Source: Bacteroidales bacterium (GTDB lineage Bacteria > Bacteroidota > Bacteroidia > Bacteroidales > JAADGE01). From it: a stretch of 64,000 nucleotides of DNA. Below the pieces are notes generated by a model that was not told where the DNA came from, did not search any database, and saw nothing but the letters and a program-made list of their open reading frames with translations. This document shows, piece after piece, positions 38,355 to 47,347 of this stretch. The stretch spans positions 44,255 to 108,254 of the forward strand of contig JAIORQ010000076.1 in NCBI GenBank assembly GCA_021108035.1, read 5' to 3'. Made by a program: the position numbers and the translations under genes. Position 1 is the stretch's first letter; each line of letters opens with the position of its first letter.

Positions 38355-39269
38355 ATGAAGGAACTATCAATTAAAATATCAAATATCTCAAAAAGTTACG
38401 ATGATGTAACTGCAATAAAAGACATTTCTTTTAATGTAAAAAAAGGTGAACTTTTCGGATTAATCGGTCCTGACGGTGCCGGAAAAACTACATTAATTAG
38501 AATTCTGACAACTTTGCTGTTATCTGATACAGGAAAAGCAAATGTAGAAAGTTTGGATGTTGTAAAAAATTTAAAAAAAATTCGACAAATCATCGGTTAT
38601 ATGCCCGGGAGGTTTTCATTGTATCAAGATTTAACTGTTGAAGAAAATCTAAACTTTTTTGCAACAATTTTCGGAACAACAATAGAAGAAAACTATGAAC
38701 TTGTAAAAGATATTTATTCACATATCGAACCCTTTAAAGCCAGAAAAGCAGGTGATTTATCAGGCGGAATGAAACAAAAATTAGCATTATCATGTGCATT
38801 AATTCATAAACCGAAAGTTCTTTTTTTAGACGAACCGACAACAGGAGTTGATGCTGTTTCTCGTAAAGAATTTTGGGATATGCTTAAAAAACTTCAAAAA
38901 AAGGATATTACAATTTTAGTTTCAACACCATATATGGATGAAGCAAGTTTATGCGACAGAGTTGCATTAATGCAAAAAGGAGAAATTATGAGTATTGATA
39001 CGCCCGAAAATATTACAAATCAATTTGAAAAAATATTGTTTTCAATTAAAGCAGATAATAAATTCAAGTTAATCAAAGATTTAAGAGACTACGAATATCA
39101 AAATTCAGTAAATGCATTCGGACAATTTATTCATTATACAGACAAATCAGAAAACCGAAAAATTGATGATATAAAATATTACTTAAAAGAAAAAAAACAT
39201 ACAAATATTGAAGTTAAAATTATTCAAGCAAATATTGAAGATTGTTTTATTGAACTGATGAAGGAGTAG
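38355..39269 (+). CDS. ABC transporter ATPase, first (YbhF N-half-like)
   Basis: The 304-residue ATPase has Walker [11 protein letters not shown] at about residue 36, the signature [12 protein letters not shown], Walker [13 protein letters not shown], and the PYMDEAS switch region used in ABC-2 exporters in place of THxxxEA. The C-terminal 80 residues form the usual small accessory domain. With the second ATPase it corresponds to the two halves of E. coli YbhF. Its start is just behind the REP palindromes. Confidence 0.92.
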   Translation: MKELSIKISNISKSYDDVTAIKDISFNVKKGELFGLIGPDGAGKTTLIRILTTLLLSDTGKANVESLDVVKNLKKIRQIIGYMPGRFSLYQDLTVEENLNFFATIFGTTIEENYELVKDIYSHIEPFKARKAGDLSGGMKQKLALSCALIHKPKVLFLDEPTTGVDAVSRKEFWDMLKKLQKKDITILVSTPYMDEASLCDRVALMQKGEIMSIDTPENITNQFEKILFSIKADNKFKLIKDLRDYEYQNSVNAFGQFIHYTDKSENRKIDDIKYYLKEKKHTNIEVKIIQANIEDCFIELMKE

Positions 39270-39406
39270 GCAGTGGGCAGTAGGCAGTAGGCAGTAGGCA
39301 GTAAACAGTAGGCAGTAAACAGTAGGCAATAAGCAATTTATATTTGTCTGTACTTACCGGAGATTGCCGACTGTGGACTGTGAACTGTGGACTGCCGACT
39401 GTGGAC
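39267..39406 (+). repeat. Heptamer repeat array 3, facing arrays
   Basis: From the stop codon of the first ATPase, about ten units of GCAGTAG/ACAGTAG type run to about 39339. After a gap of about 25 bases, the complementary orientation (CTGTGGA, CTGCCGA units) runs from 39364 to 39406. The two halves could fold into a long imperfect hairpin inside the operon. Confidence 0.88.
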
Positions 39407-39463
39407 ATAAAACTTAAAACGATAAACATAAAATGAAGATAATCAGCAACTTAAAAGACAACA

Positions 39464-40189
39464 ATGACAAAAACCCCAATAATATCAGCTAAAAACTTAA
39501 CTAAAAAATTCGGCAACTTTACTGCAAACGATAATTTGAATTTTGAAGTATTTCAAGGAGAAATTTTTGGGTTTTTGGGTGCTAACGGTGCAGGCAAGAC
39601 TACGGCAATAAGAATACTTTGCGGTTTGTCAAGTCCGACTTCCGGCGAAATTAATGTTGCAGGATATGATGTTTACAAGCAAACCGAACAGATTAAAAAA
39701 CACATTGGTTATATGAGCCAAAAGTTCTCACTTTATGAAGACCTTACTGTAAAAGAAAATATCAGATTTTATGCAGGAATTTACGGAATGAGAAACAGAG
39801 AAATTAAAAACAAAACCAATAAATTATTAAAAAAGTTAAATTTCTCACATGCAAAAGATAAAAAGATAGGAGATATTCCACTCGGATGGAAACAAAAATT
39901 GGCATTTTCAACAGCAGTTTTTCATAATCCGAAAATTGTTTTTTTAGATGAACCAACCGGAGGAGTTGACCCGGTTACAAGAAGACAATTTTGGGATTTA
40001 ATATATGAAACAGCTAATGACGGAATAACTGTTTTTGTAACAACACATTATATGGATGAAGCTGAATATTGCGACAGAGTTTCAATTATGGATGAAGGGA
40101 AAATTGTAGCATTAGATACACCTGTTAATTTAATGAAAAAATACAAATCTAAAAATATGGATGAAGTTTTTTTGAAGATTGCAAGGTGA
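39464..40189 (+). CDS. ABC transporter ATPase, second (YbhF C-half-like)
   Basis: The 241-residue ATPase has Walker A GANGAGKTTA, Walker B IVFLDEPTGGVD and THYMDEA. The signature is degenerate, IPLGWKQKLAF instead of LSGGQ, as in the second nucleotide-binding domain of YbhF-like exporters. This suggests an asymmetric pair with the ATPase at 38355. A heptamer array begins at the stop codon. Confidence 0.92.
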   Translation: MTKTPIISAKNLTKKFGNFTANDNLNFEVFQGEIFGFLGANGAGKTTAIRILCGLSSPTSGEINVAGYDVYKQTEQIKKHIGYMSQKFSLYEDLTVKENIRFYAGIYGMRNREIKNKTNKLLKKLNFSHAKDKKIGDIPLGWKQKLAFSTAVFHNPKIVFLDEPTGGVDPVTRRQFWDLIYETANDGITVFVTTHYMDEAEYCDRVSIMDEGKIVALDTPVNLMKKYKSKNMDEVFLKIAR

Positions 40190-40214
40190 CAGTTGGCAGT
40201 CGGCAATCGACAGA
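40187..40214 (+). repeat. Heptamer repeat array 4
   Basis: A short array (GACAGTT, GGCAGTC, GGCAATC, GACAGAA) starts at the stop of the second ATPase. It is on the left side of the four-helix-bundle gene. Confidence 0.7.
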
Positions 40215-40289
40215 ATATGATAAATATCTCATTTATAATGATATATAAAAACATCAATAAAAATAAATATTCATTAAAATTAAAAAATT

Positions 40290-40649
40290 ATGGGATTTAG
40301 AGAGTTAAAAGTTTACCAATTGGCATTCAAATTAGCTATGGAAATTTTTGAAATGACTAAAACATTTCCAAAAGAAGAAAAATACTCATTAACTGACCAA
40401 ATAAGACGTTCATCACGTTCAGTTTGTGCAAATATCGGTGAAGCATACAGAAAAAGAAGATACCCGAAACATTTTATCAGCAAATTAAGCGATAGTGATT
40501 CAGAAAATACAGAAACACAAGTTTGGCTTGACTTCTCTTTATCATGCAAATATATCAATAGAGAAAAATACAATGATTTAACATCAAAATCGGAAGAAGT
40601 CGGAAAACTATTAGGATATATGATGAATAATCCGGAAAAATTTAAATAA
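40290..40649 (+). CDS. Four-helix-bundle (23S rRNA IVS-type) protein
   Basis: The 119-residue protein matches the four-helix-bundle family first described from genes inside 23S rRNA intervening sequences: FRELKVYQLAFKLAMEIFEMTKTFP, EKYSLTDQIRRSSRSVCANIGEAYRKRR and the later GKLLGYMMNNPEKFK. Biochemical function is unknown. It lies between the ATPase and permease genes of the exporter, bracketed by heptamer arrays 4 and 5, and has no obvious transport role, so it looks like an inserted passenger. Confidence 0.88.
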   Translation: MGFRELKVYQLAFKLAMEIFEMTKTFPKEEKYSLTDQIRRSSRSVCANIGEAYRKRRYPKHFISKLSDSDSENTETQVWLDFSLSCKYINREKYNDLTSKSEEVGKLLGYMMNNPEKFK

Positions 40650-40722
40650 GTAGACAGTAAGCAGTTTGCATCTTACAAATATAAATTGTTAGACTGCCGA
40701 CTGTGGACTGCCAACTGCAAAC
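40650..40722 (+). repeat. Heptamer repeat array 5, facing arrays
   Basis: Direct-orientation units (TAGACAGTAAGCAGT) follow the four-helix-bundle stop. From 40691 the opposite orientation appears (ACTGCCG, ACTGTGG, ACTGCCA, ACTGC). The arms could pair. Confidence 0.75.
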
Positions 40723-40793
40723 ATAAACAAAAAGGAAGAAACAAATATTTAATACAATCAAGAATAAAATAGAAGACCTAACAATACAGAAAC

Positions 40794-41900
40794 ATGAAAC
40801 GCTTCTTAACTTTCGTAAAAAAAGAATTCTACCATATATTTCGTGATAAACGAACTATGGTCATTTTATTCGGAATACCGATTGCCCAAGTTTTATTGTT
40901 CGGATTTGTGATAACCAATGAATTAAAAAACGTAAAGATTGCAATTTGGGATATGTCAAAAGATAATGTAACAACTGAAATCACACATAAAATTTTATCA
41001 TCAGGCTTTTTTGAATCAGTAAAAAACATTAGTCATAAAGACGAAATAGAAGAAACTTTTAAAGAGGGAAAAGTAAAAGAAGTTATAATTTTTGAATCTG
41101 ATTTTGCAAAAAAATTAAAGAAAGAAAAAAAGGCAAACATTCAGCTTGTTGCTGATGCTTCGGATGCTAATTCAGCAAATATGATAGTGAATTATACAAA
41201 AGGAATCATTATTGATTATTTGGCAAAACATAATCAGACCATAAATACGCCTATGAAGATTGATACAAAAGAGCGTATGTTGTATAATGAAAGTTTAAAA
41301 GATGTATATATGTTCGTTCCGGGAATTATGGCAATGATACTGATGCTGGTATCCGCAATGATGACATCCATATCTGTTGCTCGTGAAAAAGAACTCGGCA
41401 CAATGGAAATTATTTTAGTATCGCCCCTAAAACCGATACAAATTTTATTGGGAAAAGTTACACCATATTTAGCCCTTTCCTTCATTAACGCTGTAATAAT
41501 AATTGCATTAGGGAATTTTGTTTTCGGGATGCCTATACTGGGAAGTCTCACATTTTTAATGCTCGAAACAATGCTATTCATTATGTTGGCCTTGTCTCTC
41601 GGAATTTTAATATCAACAGTTGCAGCAAATCAGCAAGTTGCAATGATGATGTCAATGTTTGCATTAATGTTACCCACAATTTTACTATCCGGATTTATTT
41701 TCCCTGTTGAAAATATGCCGACAGTACTTCAGTGGTTAGCAGCATTAATGCCGCCGAAATATTTCATTATTATACTAAAAAATATAATGCTGAAAGGAAC
41801 AGGAATAACTTTCGTGTGGAAAGAAACACTGATATTAACCGGAATGACTGTCTTTTTTATTGCATTAAGTGCGAAAAAGTTTAAAATCAGGTTGGAATAA
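40794..41900 (+). CDS. ABC-2 type permease (YbhS-like)
   Basis: The 368-residue permease has ABC-2 topology: one N-terminal helix (RTMVILFGIPIAQVLLFGFVI), a periplasmic domain of about 130 residues, and five C-terminal helices starting near VPGIMAMILMLVSAMMTS. The conserved cytoplasmic block is ISVAREKELGTMEIILVSPLKPIQILLGK. It pairs with the permease at 42028 as YbhS pairs with YbhR. A heptamer array follows its stop. Confidence 0.9.
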   Translation: MKRFLTFVKKEFYHIFRDKRTMVILFGIPIAQVLLFGFVITNELKNVKIAIWDMSKDNVTTEITHKILSSGFFESVKNISHKDEIEETFKEGKVKEVIIFESDFAKKLKKEKKANIQLVADASDANSANMIVNYTKGIIIDYLAKHNQTINTPMKIDTKERMLYNESLKDVYMFVPGIMAMILMLVSAMMTSISVAREKELGTMEIILVSPLKPIQILLGKVTPYLALSFINAVIIIALGNFVFGMPILGSLTFLMLETMLFIMLALSLGILISTVAANQQVAMMMSMFALMLPTILLSGFIFPVENMPTVLQWLAALMPPKYFIIILKNIMLKGTGITFVWKETLILTGMTVFFIALSAKKFKIRLE

Positions 41901-41934
41901 CAGTCGGCAGTAGGCAGTTCACAGTCAGCAGTCA
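41901..41934 (+). repeat. Heptamer repeat array 6
   Basis: The units CAGTC, GGCAGTA, GGCAGTT, CACAGTC and AGCAGTC start directly after the stop codon of the first permease, with the same exact seven-base period as the other arrays. Confidence 0.8.
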
Positions 41935-42027
41935 TCTATTGATAATCATTCAGCAAAACATTTACTTTATTTACTAAAAATAACAAAAAAACTAAAAAGG
42001 AAGCAACATACTACAACAAAGGAAATA

Positions 42028-43146
42028 ATGAGAACCATACTTACAATTATACAAAAAGAATTTATCCAAATATTTCGTAATAAAACAATGCTGCCAATTA
42101 TTTTCGTAGTTCCCATTGTTCAATTATTGGTATTAGTATATGCTGCAAATTTAGAAATGAAAAGTATTGATATATATGTCGTTGATTATGATATCAGTCC
42201 TGTTTCTTCACAATTAACCGGCAAATTTAAAGGTTCTCCGTTTTTTGATGTAAGTTCAAGCCTCTCCTTAAAAGATGCAGAAGATAAAATGAAAGAAGGA
42301 AAAGCAGATGTAATATTAAATATTCCCGTAAATTTTGAAAAAAATTTAATTAAAGAAAATCACTCTGAAATTCAATTATTATTTAATGCAATAAACGGTA
42401 CAACAGCCTCAATATCAAACGCATATTGCCAAATGATTATTTTAGATTTCAATCAAGACATTATAATAAATTCAGGAAATATTTACCCTGAACTTACCGA
42501 ACTTGAAATTATAAATATTGAAAATTCTTATTGGTATAATCCTGAATTAGATTATAAAATCTATATGTCATCAGGAATTTTAGTGATACTTGTAACCATT
42601 GTCAGTATGTTTTTATCAGGAATGAATTTGGTAAGAGAAAAAGAAATCGGAACTATTGAGCAAATAAATGTAAGCCCGATAAAAAAGTATCATTTTATAA
42701 TCGGAAAATTAATTCCTTTTTTGATTATTGCACTGTTTGAACTTGCTTTCGGATTAATAATTGCCAAATTAATGTTTAATCTTCCTGTGTTAGGAAGTTT
42801 GTGGCTGTTATTCGGAACAGCTGCGGTATTTTTGATTACAACATTAGGATTGGGTTTATTTATGTCAACACTGGCAGAAACCCAACAACAAGTCATGTTT
42901 ATGTCTTACTTTTTTATGTTGGTGTTTTTATTAATGAGCGGTATTTTTACCCCGACAGAAAGTATGCCTGATTGGGCTCAAAAAATCAACTACATAAATC
43001 CGATTGCTTGGTTTATGAAGATTATCAGAATGATATTGATGAAAGGTTCCGGTTTTTCTGACATAAAAACAGAATTTTTTGCTTTGGTTGGGTATGGTAT
43101 AACTATAATCAGTCTTGCAATTTGGAGGTATAGAAAGACAGCTTAA
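42028..43146 (+). CDS. ABC-2 type permease (YbhR-like)
   Basis: The 372-residue permease has the same topology as its neighbour and the matching block GMNLVREKEIGTIEQINVSPIKKYHFIIGK. The amphipathic end region ESMPDWAQKINYINPIAWFMKIIRMI, cut across the last helix pair, is typical. It ends the exporter locus. No array follows, but a promoter-like element for the next gene begins 50 bases downstream. Confidence 0.9.
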   Translation: MRTILTIIQKEFIQIFRNKTMLPIIFVVPIVQLLVLVYAANLEMKSIDIYVVDYDISPVSSQLTGKFKGSPFFDVSSSLSLKDAEDKMKEGKADVILNIPVNFEKNLIKENHSEIQLLFNAINGTTASISNAYCQMIILDFNQDIIINSGNIYPELTELEIINIENSYWYNPELDYKIYMSSGILVILVTIVSMFLSGMNLVREKEIGTIEQINVSPIKKYHFIIGKLIPFLIIALFELAFGLIIAKLMFNLPVLGSLWLLFGTAAVFLITTLGLGLFMSTLAETQQQVMFMSYFFMLVFLLMSGIFTPTESMPDWAQKINYINPIAWFMKIIRMILMKGSGFSDIKTEFFALVGYGITIISLAIWRYRKTA

Positions 43147-43195
43147 AAGCAATTCAAAATCATTAAAATTATTCATTTAATAAAAATATTTATTT

Positions 43196-43203
43196 TACTT
43201 TTG
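43196..43203 (+). promoter_or_regulatory. Predicted -7 element of the DUF3857 gene
   Basis: TACTTTTG matches TAnnTTTG exactly and lies 23 bases before the start codon. No convincing -33 box was found. Confidence 0.4.
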
Positions 43204-43226
43204 GTAAAAATTAAACCTTTATCAAA

Positions 43227-45149
43227 ATGAAAAAAATATTTCCAATATTAAGTTTATTAATAATCGTTTCATATTCCTTTGCACAAAAAGCTCCGATGAA
43301 GTGGGAAAAAATTTCCGATAAGGAAAAAGATATAACACATTGCCCTTATGATTCGTTGGCAAATGCAGTTGTTTTATGCGATTACGCCACTATTAGCTAT
43401 GCTTACGGGCAAAAAATAACTTTTAAACGTCATATCAGAATAAAAATTCTGAATAAGCAGGCTTTTGAACATGCAAACATCAAAATACACTATTATTCTA
43501 AAGATAATAATAACCATATCTCAAAAATTAAAGCACAAACAATTAATTATAATAACAACATTCCTGAAATAACTGTTATTGATAAAAAAAACTTCTTCAA
43601 TACAAAAATTGATAATGAATTTAGTGAAATAAGTTTTGCATTTCCACAAATTAAAGAAGAGTCAATAATAGAATATTCGTACACACTGATGACAGAAAAT
43701 TTTACATTTTTAAAAGATTGGAATTTCCAAAGAGAAATACCTGTTTTGTATAGTGAAATTAGAGCATCAATTAGAGAAGATATTGAATACAGAGTTTTTT
43801 ATCAAGGAAACAGATTAGGAAAAAAATACAGCAGCAAACCAACAAATCGTTGGTTTTTAAAAGATCTTCCGGCTATAAAAGAAGAACCTTTTTGTGTATA
43901 TCCCGGTGATTATATTGAAAAGTTAAGTTTTCAACTTGCAGGTTATAAAAAATTAACGGGAACAGCAGTAAACCAAGATGTTGAATATGTTCACTTTATG
44001 ACTACTCCACAAAAAGTTGCGAAAGTATTTAAAAAACAAGTTTCAGTTGAAAGTTTCTTATCTCACGGATTAAAAGCAAAAAAGATTATTGAGGAACTCG
44101 GCATTAATGGAACAATGACAGATAAAGAAAAATATAAAAAAATACACCGTTATTTAGTAACAAATTTTGAATGGAACGGTAAATACGGATTACATCCTGA
44201 TGAAGATTTTTCAAGTTTTACAGATAAAAAATCCGGTGACGGAGCATCTGTAAATTACTTATTTCACATGCTGTTAGACAAAGCCGATATAAATTCAAAT
44301 CTTTTCTACATAAGTACTGTTGACAACGGAATAATAAATGACAACTTCTTAAATGCAGGTCAATTTAATCACGTTATTAACCTATCTTATATTGACGAAA
44401 TGCAAGTTTTTACAGATGCAAGTTGTGCTTTTTGTCCTCCCGGAGAGTTGCCGCCTAATGATTTAAATATTAAAGGATTAGACGGCAGAGGTTCGTGGAT
44501 TCCGATACCCGTAAAAAAGAATAATATCCAAAATTCTTTATCAACGATTTCAATTAAAAACAACAAAGTTATTTACAGTAATGAAAATTCATTTTCAGGT
44601 ATTACTGCTCAAAATGAGAGAGAGACAATTTATATGTCTGATGAAAAAGAATATTTTGAAAACATTGTTAATCCAAATTCATCAGTTCTCGAAACAGACA
44701 GTTTCAAAGTATTGAACTTGCATAATACAAGTAAGAATTTAATAACAAAATCTTATTACAGTAATGATGAATTTAATGAAAATGCTCAATTTATATATAT
44801 TGAAGCTGTTCCGTTTGAAGAATTAAGAAAAAAAGTTTTTATTTCAGACAAAAGAGAACTTCCGATTGATTTTATTTATCCGAAAGAAAAAAATTATTAC
44901 ATCAACATAACAATACCCGAAGGATATGAAATTGCAGGAAAACCGAAGCAAACAAATATAACACTGCAAGATAAAGGTGCTACATTTTTATATAAATTAA
45001 ACACTTCCGGAAAAATTATTCAAATACAAATAAAATTTCGCTTAAACAGAACTTTCTATAAAGTTGATGAATATGCCAATCTGAAGAAATTCTTTGAATT
45101 GATTAATGAAAAATGTAATGAAAAGATTGTTTTGAAGAAAACAGAGTAA
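43227..45149 (+). CDS. DUF3857 / transglutaminase-like secreted protein
   Basis: The 640-residue protein has a signal peptide (IFPILSLLIIVSYSFAQ), a DUF3857 domain at about 50-240 and a transglutaminase-like fold at about 270-400. The place of the catalytic Cys reads SGDGASVNYLFHMLLDKADI, without Cys, so enzymatic activity is unlikely. The later His (QFNHVINLSYI) and Asp (VFTDASC) positions are still recognisable. Such proteins are common secreted or outer-membrane-associated proteins of Bacteroidetes with unknown roles. It ends 2 bases from the convergent barrel gene. Confidence 0.82.
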   Translation: MKKIFPILSLLIIVSYSFAQKAPMKWEKISDKEKDITHCPYDSLANAVVLCDYATISYAYGQKITFKRHIRIKILNKQAFEHANIKIHYYSKDNNNHISKIKAQTINYNNNIPEITVIDKKNFFNTKIDNEFSEISFAFPQIKEESIIEYSYTLMTENFTFLKDWNFQREIPVLYSEIRASIREDIEYRVFYQGNRLGKKYSSKPTNRWFLKDLPAIKEEPFCVYPGDYIEKLSFQLAGYKKLTGTAVNQDVEYVHFMTTPQKVAKVFKKQVSVESFLSHGLKAKKIIEELGINGTMTDKEKYKKIHRYLVTNFEWNGKYGLHPDEDFSSFTDKKSGDGASVNYLFHMLLDKADINSNLFYISTVDNGIINDNFLNAGQFNHVINLSYIDEMQVFTDASCAFCPPGELPPNDLNIKGLDGRGSWIPIPVKKNNIQNSLSTISIKNNKVIYSNENSFSGITAQNERETIYMSDEKEYFENIVNPNSSVLETDSFKVLNLHNTSKNLITKSYYSNDEFNENAQFIYIEAVPFEELRKKVFISDKRELPIDFIYPKEKNYYINITIPEGYEIAGKPKQTNITLQDKGATFLYKLNTSGKIIQIQIKFRLNRTFYKVDEYANLKKFFELINEKCNEKIVLKKTE

Positions 45150-45151
45150 AT

Positions 45152-46381
45152 TTAAAAATCATACTTCAAAGCCAACCCACCGTAACCATATGATATGTTA
45201 TAACCGGTTAATTTTCCTATAGGAATTTTTGCAAACGGCTCAAAAGTAAGTCTTCCTGTTTTTAAAGGAATTTTATAACCTACCGATATATTAAACAATT
45301 TTGCAAAATCAAATGTTTGAAAAGCACCTCTTTCATCAGTTTTATTTACTTTATCATAGAGGTATAAAGTCTCATAAGAATCAGTTTCGGAACTAAATAC
45401 TTCTTGTGTGTTTTCAACATAAAAACTTTCCGAATAGCTTTCTTTTAAATAAATCAGAGAAGATACTCCGGTTGAAATATACATTTTATCAAAATTAAGT
45501 TTTACATTCAGCGGAATATCTAATCCGACCAACAAAACCTCTTTTTCAGAACTTCCCGCAAAAGTATTTTCAGTTGCATCAGCTTTATAAAATCCGTCTA
45601 ACACACTGCCGGTTGCAGTATTCAAATGATGATTTGCTAATAATAAACCGGAATTAATGCTGATTTTGTCAGAAATCATATATTCTGTCAGAAAACCGCC
45701 GCCAATATTAATATTATCCTTGGCACCAATATCCGATGAACTGTAATGTGAAGAAACTGCAATTCCGAAATTGAATTTCTTTTCAGACCTCTTTTTCAAG
45801 AAATAATTACTGTCATCAGGCCCCAAAATTGGCCTCTTGTCTGTTATACCTGATGAATCTGCCTTATTTATTGTACTTGAAGTATCTGTCAAATTATAAA
45901 AACTATTTTCGGCATAAATACTGTTATTTTTATTTCTGATATCTGATGAATCATTAGCAATATTAATTTTTTCCGTATTTTCAACAATGTTATTATGATT
46001 TAATTTCTCATTGTTTATTTTTTTATTTTCAGTATATACTTTATTTTTACTTAATATAGTGTTTGTATCTTTCAAAACATTCCCTTCAGTTTCTTCTGTC
46101 GATTTTTTTGCCTTATTAATTGAATGCTCATATCTGTTTATAAAACTATTATTGGAAGTCTGCCAATTATTTGTCTTGTAAGGAAGTAAAACAGAAATAC
46201 CAAAAAATATAACAACAGACGCTGCTTTAGCAATATTGATGAGCCAAATTATACGTCTTTTTTTCTTATTTGCCAGTTTCTGCTTCATTAAATTCCACGC
46301 AGATTCATTGAACGGTTCATTATACCCTTCAAAAACTGACCTGAACTTTCTTGTTATTTTTTGATCAAACGACTCCGGCAT
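45152..46381 (-). CDS. Sigma-partner protein with membrane helix and C-terminal barrel-like domain
   Basis: The 409-residue protein has three parts. A cytoplasmic N-terminus of about 42 residues (FDQKITRKFRSVF, ESAWNLMKQKLANKKKRR) resembles the partner at 18448. One membrane helix follows at about 44-65. A low-complexity Asn/Lys/Ser/Thr linker runs to about residue 195. The C-terminal domain is then beta-rich (FNFGIAVSSHYSSSDIG, GGGFLTEYMISDKISINSG, FEPFAKIPIGKLTGYNISYGYGG) and resembles PorT/OmpW-type barrels. It lies downstream of a sigma gene, with a heptamer array between. A dual anti-sigma and envelope role is inferred. Confidence 0.7.
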   Translation of the reverse strand: MPESFDQKITRKFRSVFEGYNEPFNESAWNLMKQKLANKKKRRIIWLINIAKAASVVIFFGISVLLPYKTNNWQTSNNSFINRYEHSINKAKKSTEETEGNVLKDTNTILSKNKVYTENKKINNEKLNHNNIVENTEKINIANDSSDIRNKNNSIYAENSFYNLTDTSSTINKADSSGITDKRPILGPDDSNYFLKKRSEKKFNFGIAVSSHYSSSDIGAKDNINIGGGFLTEYMISDKISINSGLLLANHHLNTATGSVLDGFYKADATENTFAGSSEKEVLLVGLDIPLNVKLNFDKMYISTGVSSLIYLKESYSESFYVENTQEVFSSETDSYETLYLYDKVNKTDERGAFQTFDFAKLFNISVGYKIPLKTGRLTFEPFAKIPIGKLTGYNISYGYGGLALKYDF

Positions 46382-46453
46382 AAGTGTATTTTGGATTATC
46401 GAAACTCATTTCTTTAAATATTTTTCTTTTATTAATCATTCTATTTTTCTTTT

Positions 46454-46566
46454 TCAGTCTTCAGTCCACAGTCTTCAGTCTTCAGTCTGCCTATACTATT
46501 CATTTTTCCTAATATACAACTAACAAAGAAACTGTACTGTGGACTGCATACTGTTGACTGCCGACT
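46454..46566 (-). repeat. Heptamer repeat array 7, facing arrays
   Basis: Units TTCAGTC, TTCAGTC, CACAGTC, TTCAGTC and TTCAGTC (46454-46492) are followed after a gap by opposite-orientation units ACTGTGG, ACTGCAT, ACTGTTG and ACTGCCG (46531-46566). The array fills the gap between the sigma gene and the barrel gene. It is the only array outside the exporter operon itself. Confidence 0.8.
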
Positions 46567-46571
46567 TTTTT

Positions 46572-47153
46572 TCATATTATCAAAACTTTATCATACTGTT
46601 TTTCTTTATAATGAAAATTCTCTATATATAATTCACGAAGCATTTTTTTTGCTCTTGATAAATTTGCTCTTGACGTACTATCCGATATTTTCAGCTTTTC
46701 TGCTATCTCATTATGGTCAAATCCTTCAATTTCATATAAATTAAAAACTATACTGTAATGTTCGGGTATATAGTTTAACAGCTTTAACAGATCTTCAACT
46801 TCCAAATCTTCAATTTGTTCAGGATTATAGAGATCTTTTCCATAACTTTCAATATCATCTGTTTGAATCATTCTTTTTGTTTTTCTGTAATAATCAATGG
46901 ATGTATTGACTGTAATTTGCCTGAACCAACTTTTAAATGATTTTCCTGTATCAAACTTTTTTATGTTTTCAAATACTTTCAAAAAACTGTCATTTAAAAC
47001 TTCTATTGCCTCTTCCCTACTCTTTGTATATCGTAAAGTTATACTCATACCATAGGCATAGAACTGTCTGTAAAGCATCTCTTGATACTTCATATCACCT
47101 TTCACACAGCCCTTTATGATTTTAGGCTCAATATCTTCATTTTTTGTTCGCAA
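46572..47153 (-). CDS. ECF RNA polymerase sigma factor, second
   Basis: The 193-residue ECF factor has region 2 (YTKSREEAIEVLNDSFLKVFENI, FKSWFRQITVNTSIDYYRK) and region 4 (GFDHNEIAEKLKISDSTSRANLSRAKKML). The start is TTG at 47153 with no clear binding site. Its partner is the barrel-type protein at 45152. The ACCCAACC/ATCTTTAAT pair found with the first sigma factor is not seen upstream of this one, so it probably recognises a different promoter. Confidence 0.9.
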   Translation of the reverse strand: MRTKNEDIEPKIIKGCVKGDMKYQEMLYRQFYAYGMSITLRYTKSREEAIEVLNDSFLKVFENIKKFDTGKSFKSWFRQITVNTSIDYYRKTKRMIQTDDIESYGKDLYNPEQIEDLEVEDLLKLLNYIPEHYSIVFNLYEIEGFDHNEIAEKLKISDSTSRANLSRAKKMLRELYIENFHYKEKQYDKVLII

Positions 47154-47347
47154 TTGCTGTTTGTTCGTTTATTTATGCAATATTTTTATTGAACATTATC
47201 TGTATCGAATACATTTTTGTTATTCCTCATATTGTTTTAGTATTATTTCTCCTTCCCCTTTAAATATCAGACTATTGTCTATTCCTGAATATCTCTTTGC
47301 TTCATAGGATTTTCAATATATTTATTAAAAAAATGCTGTTTTTTACA

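Noticed and set aside
35210..46566. CRISPR-like array from the repeated CAGT units
   Set aside because: The period is seven bases with no spacers, the units are degenerate and no cas genes are present.
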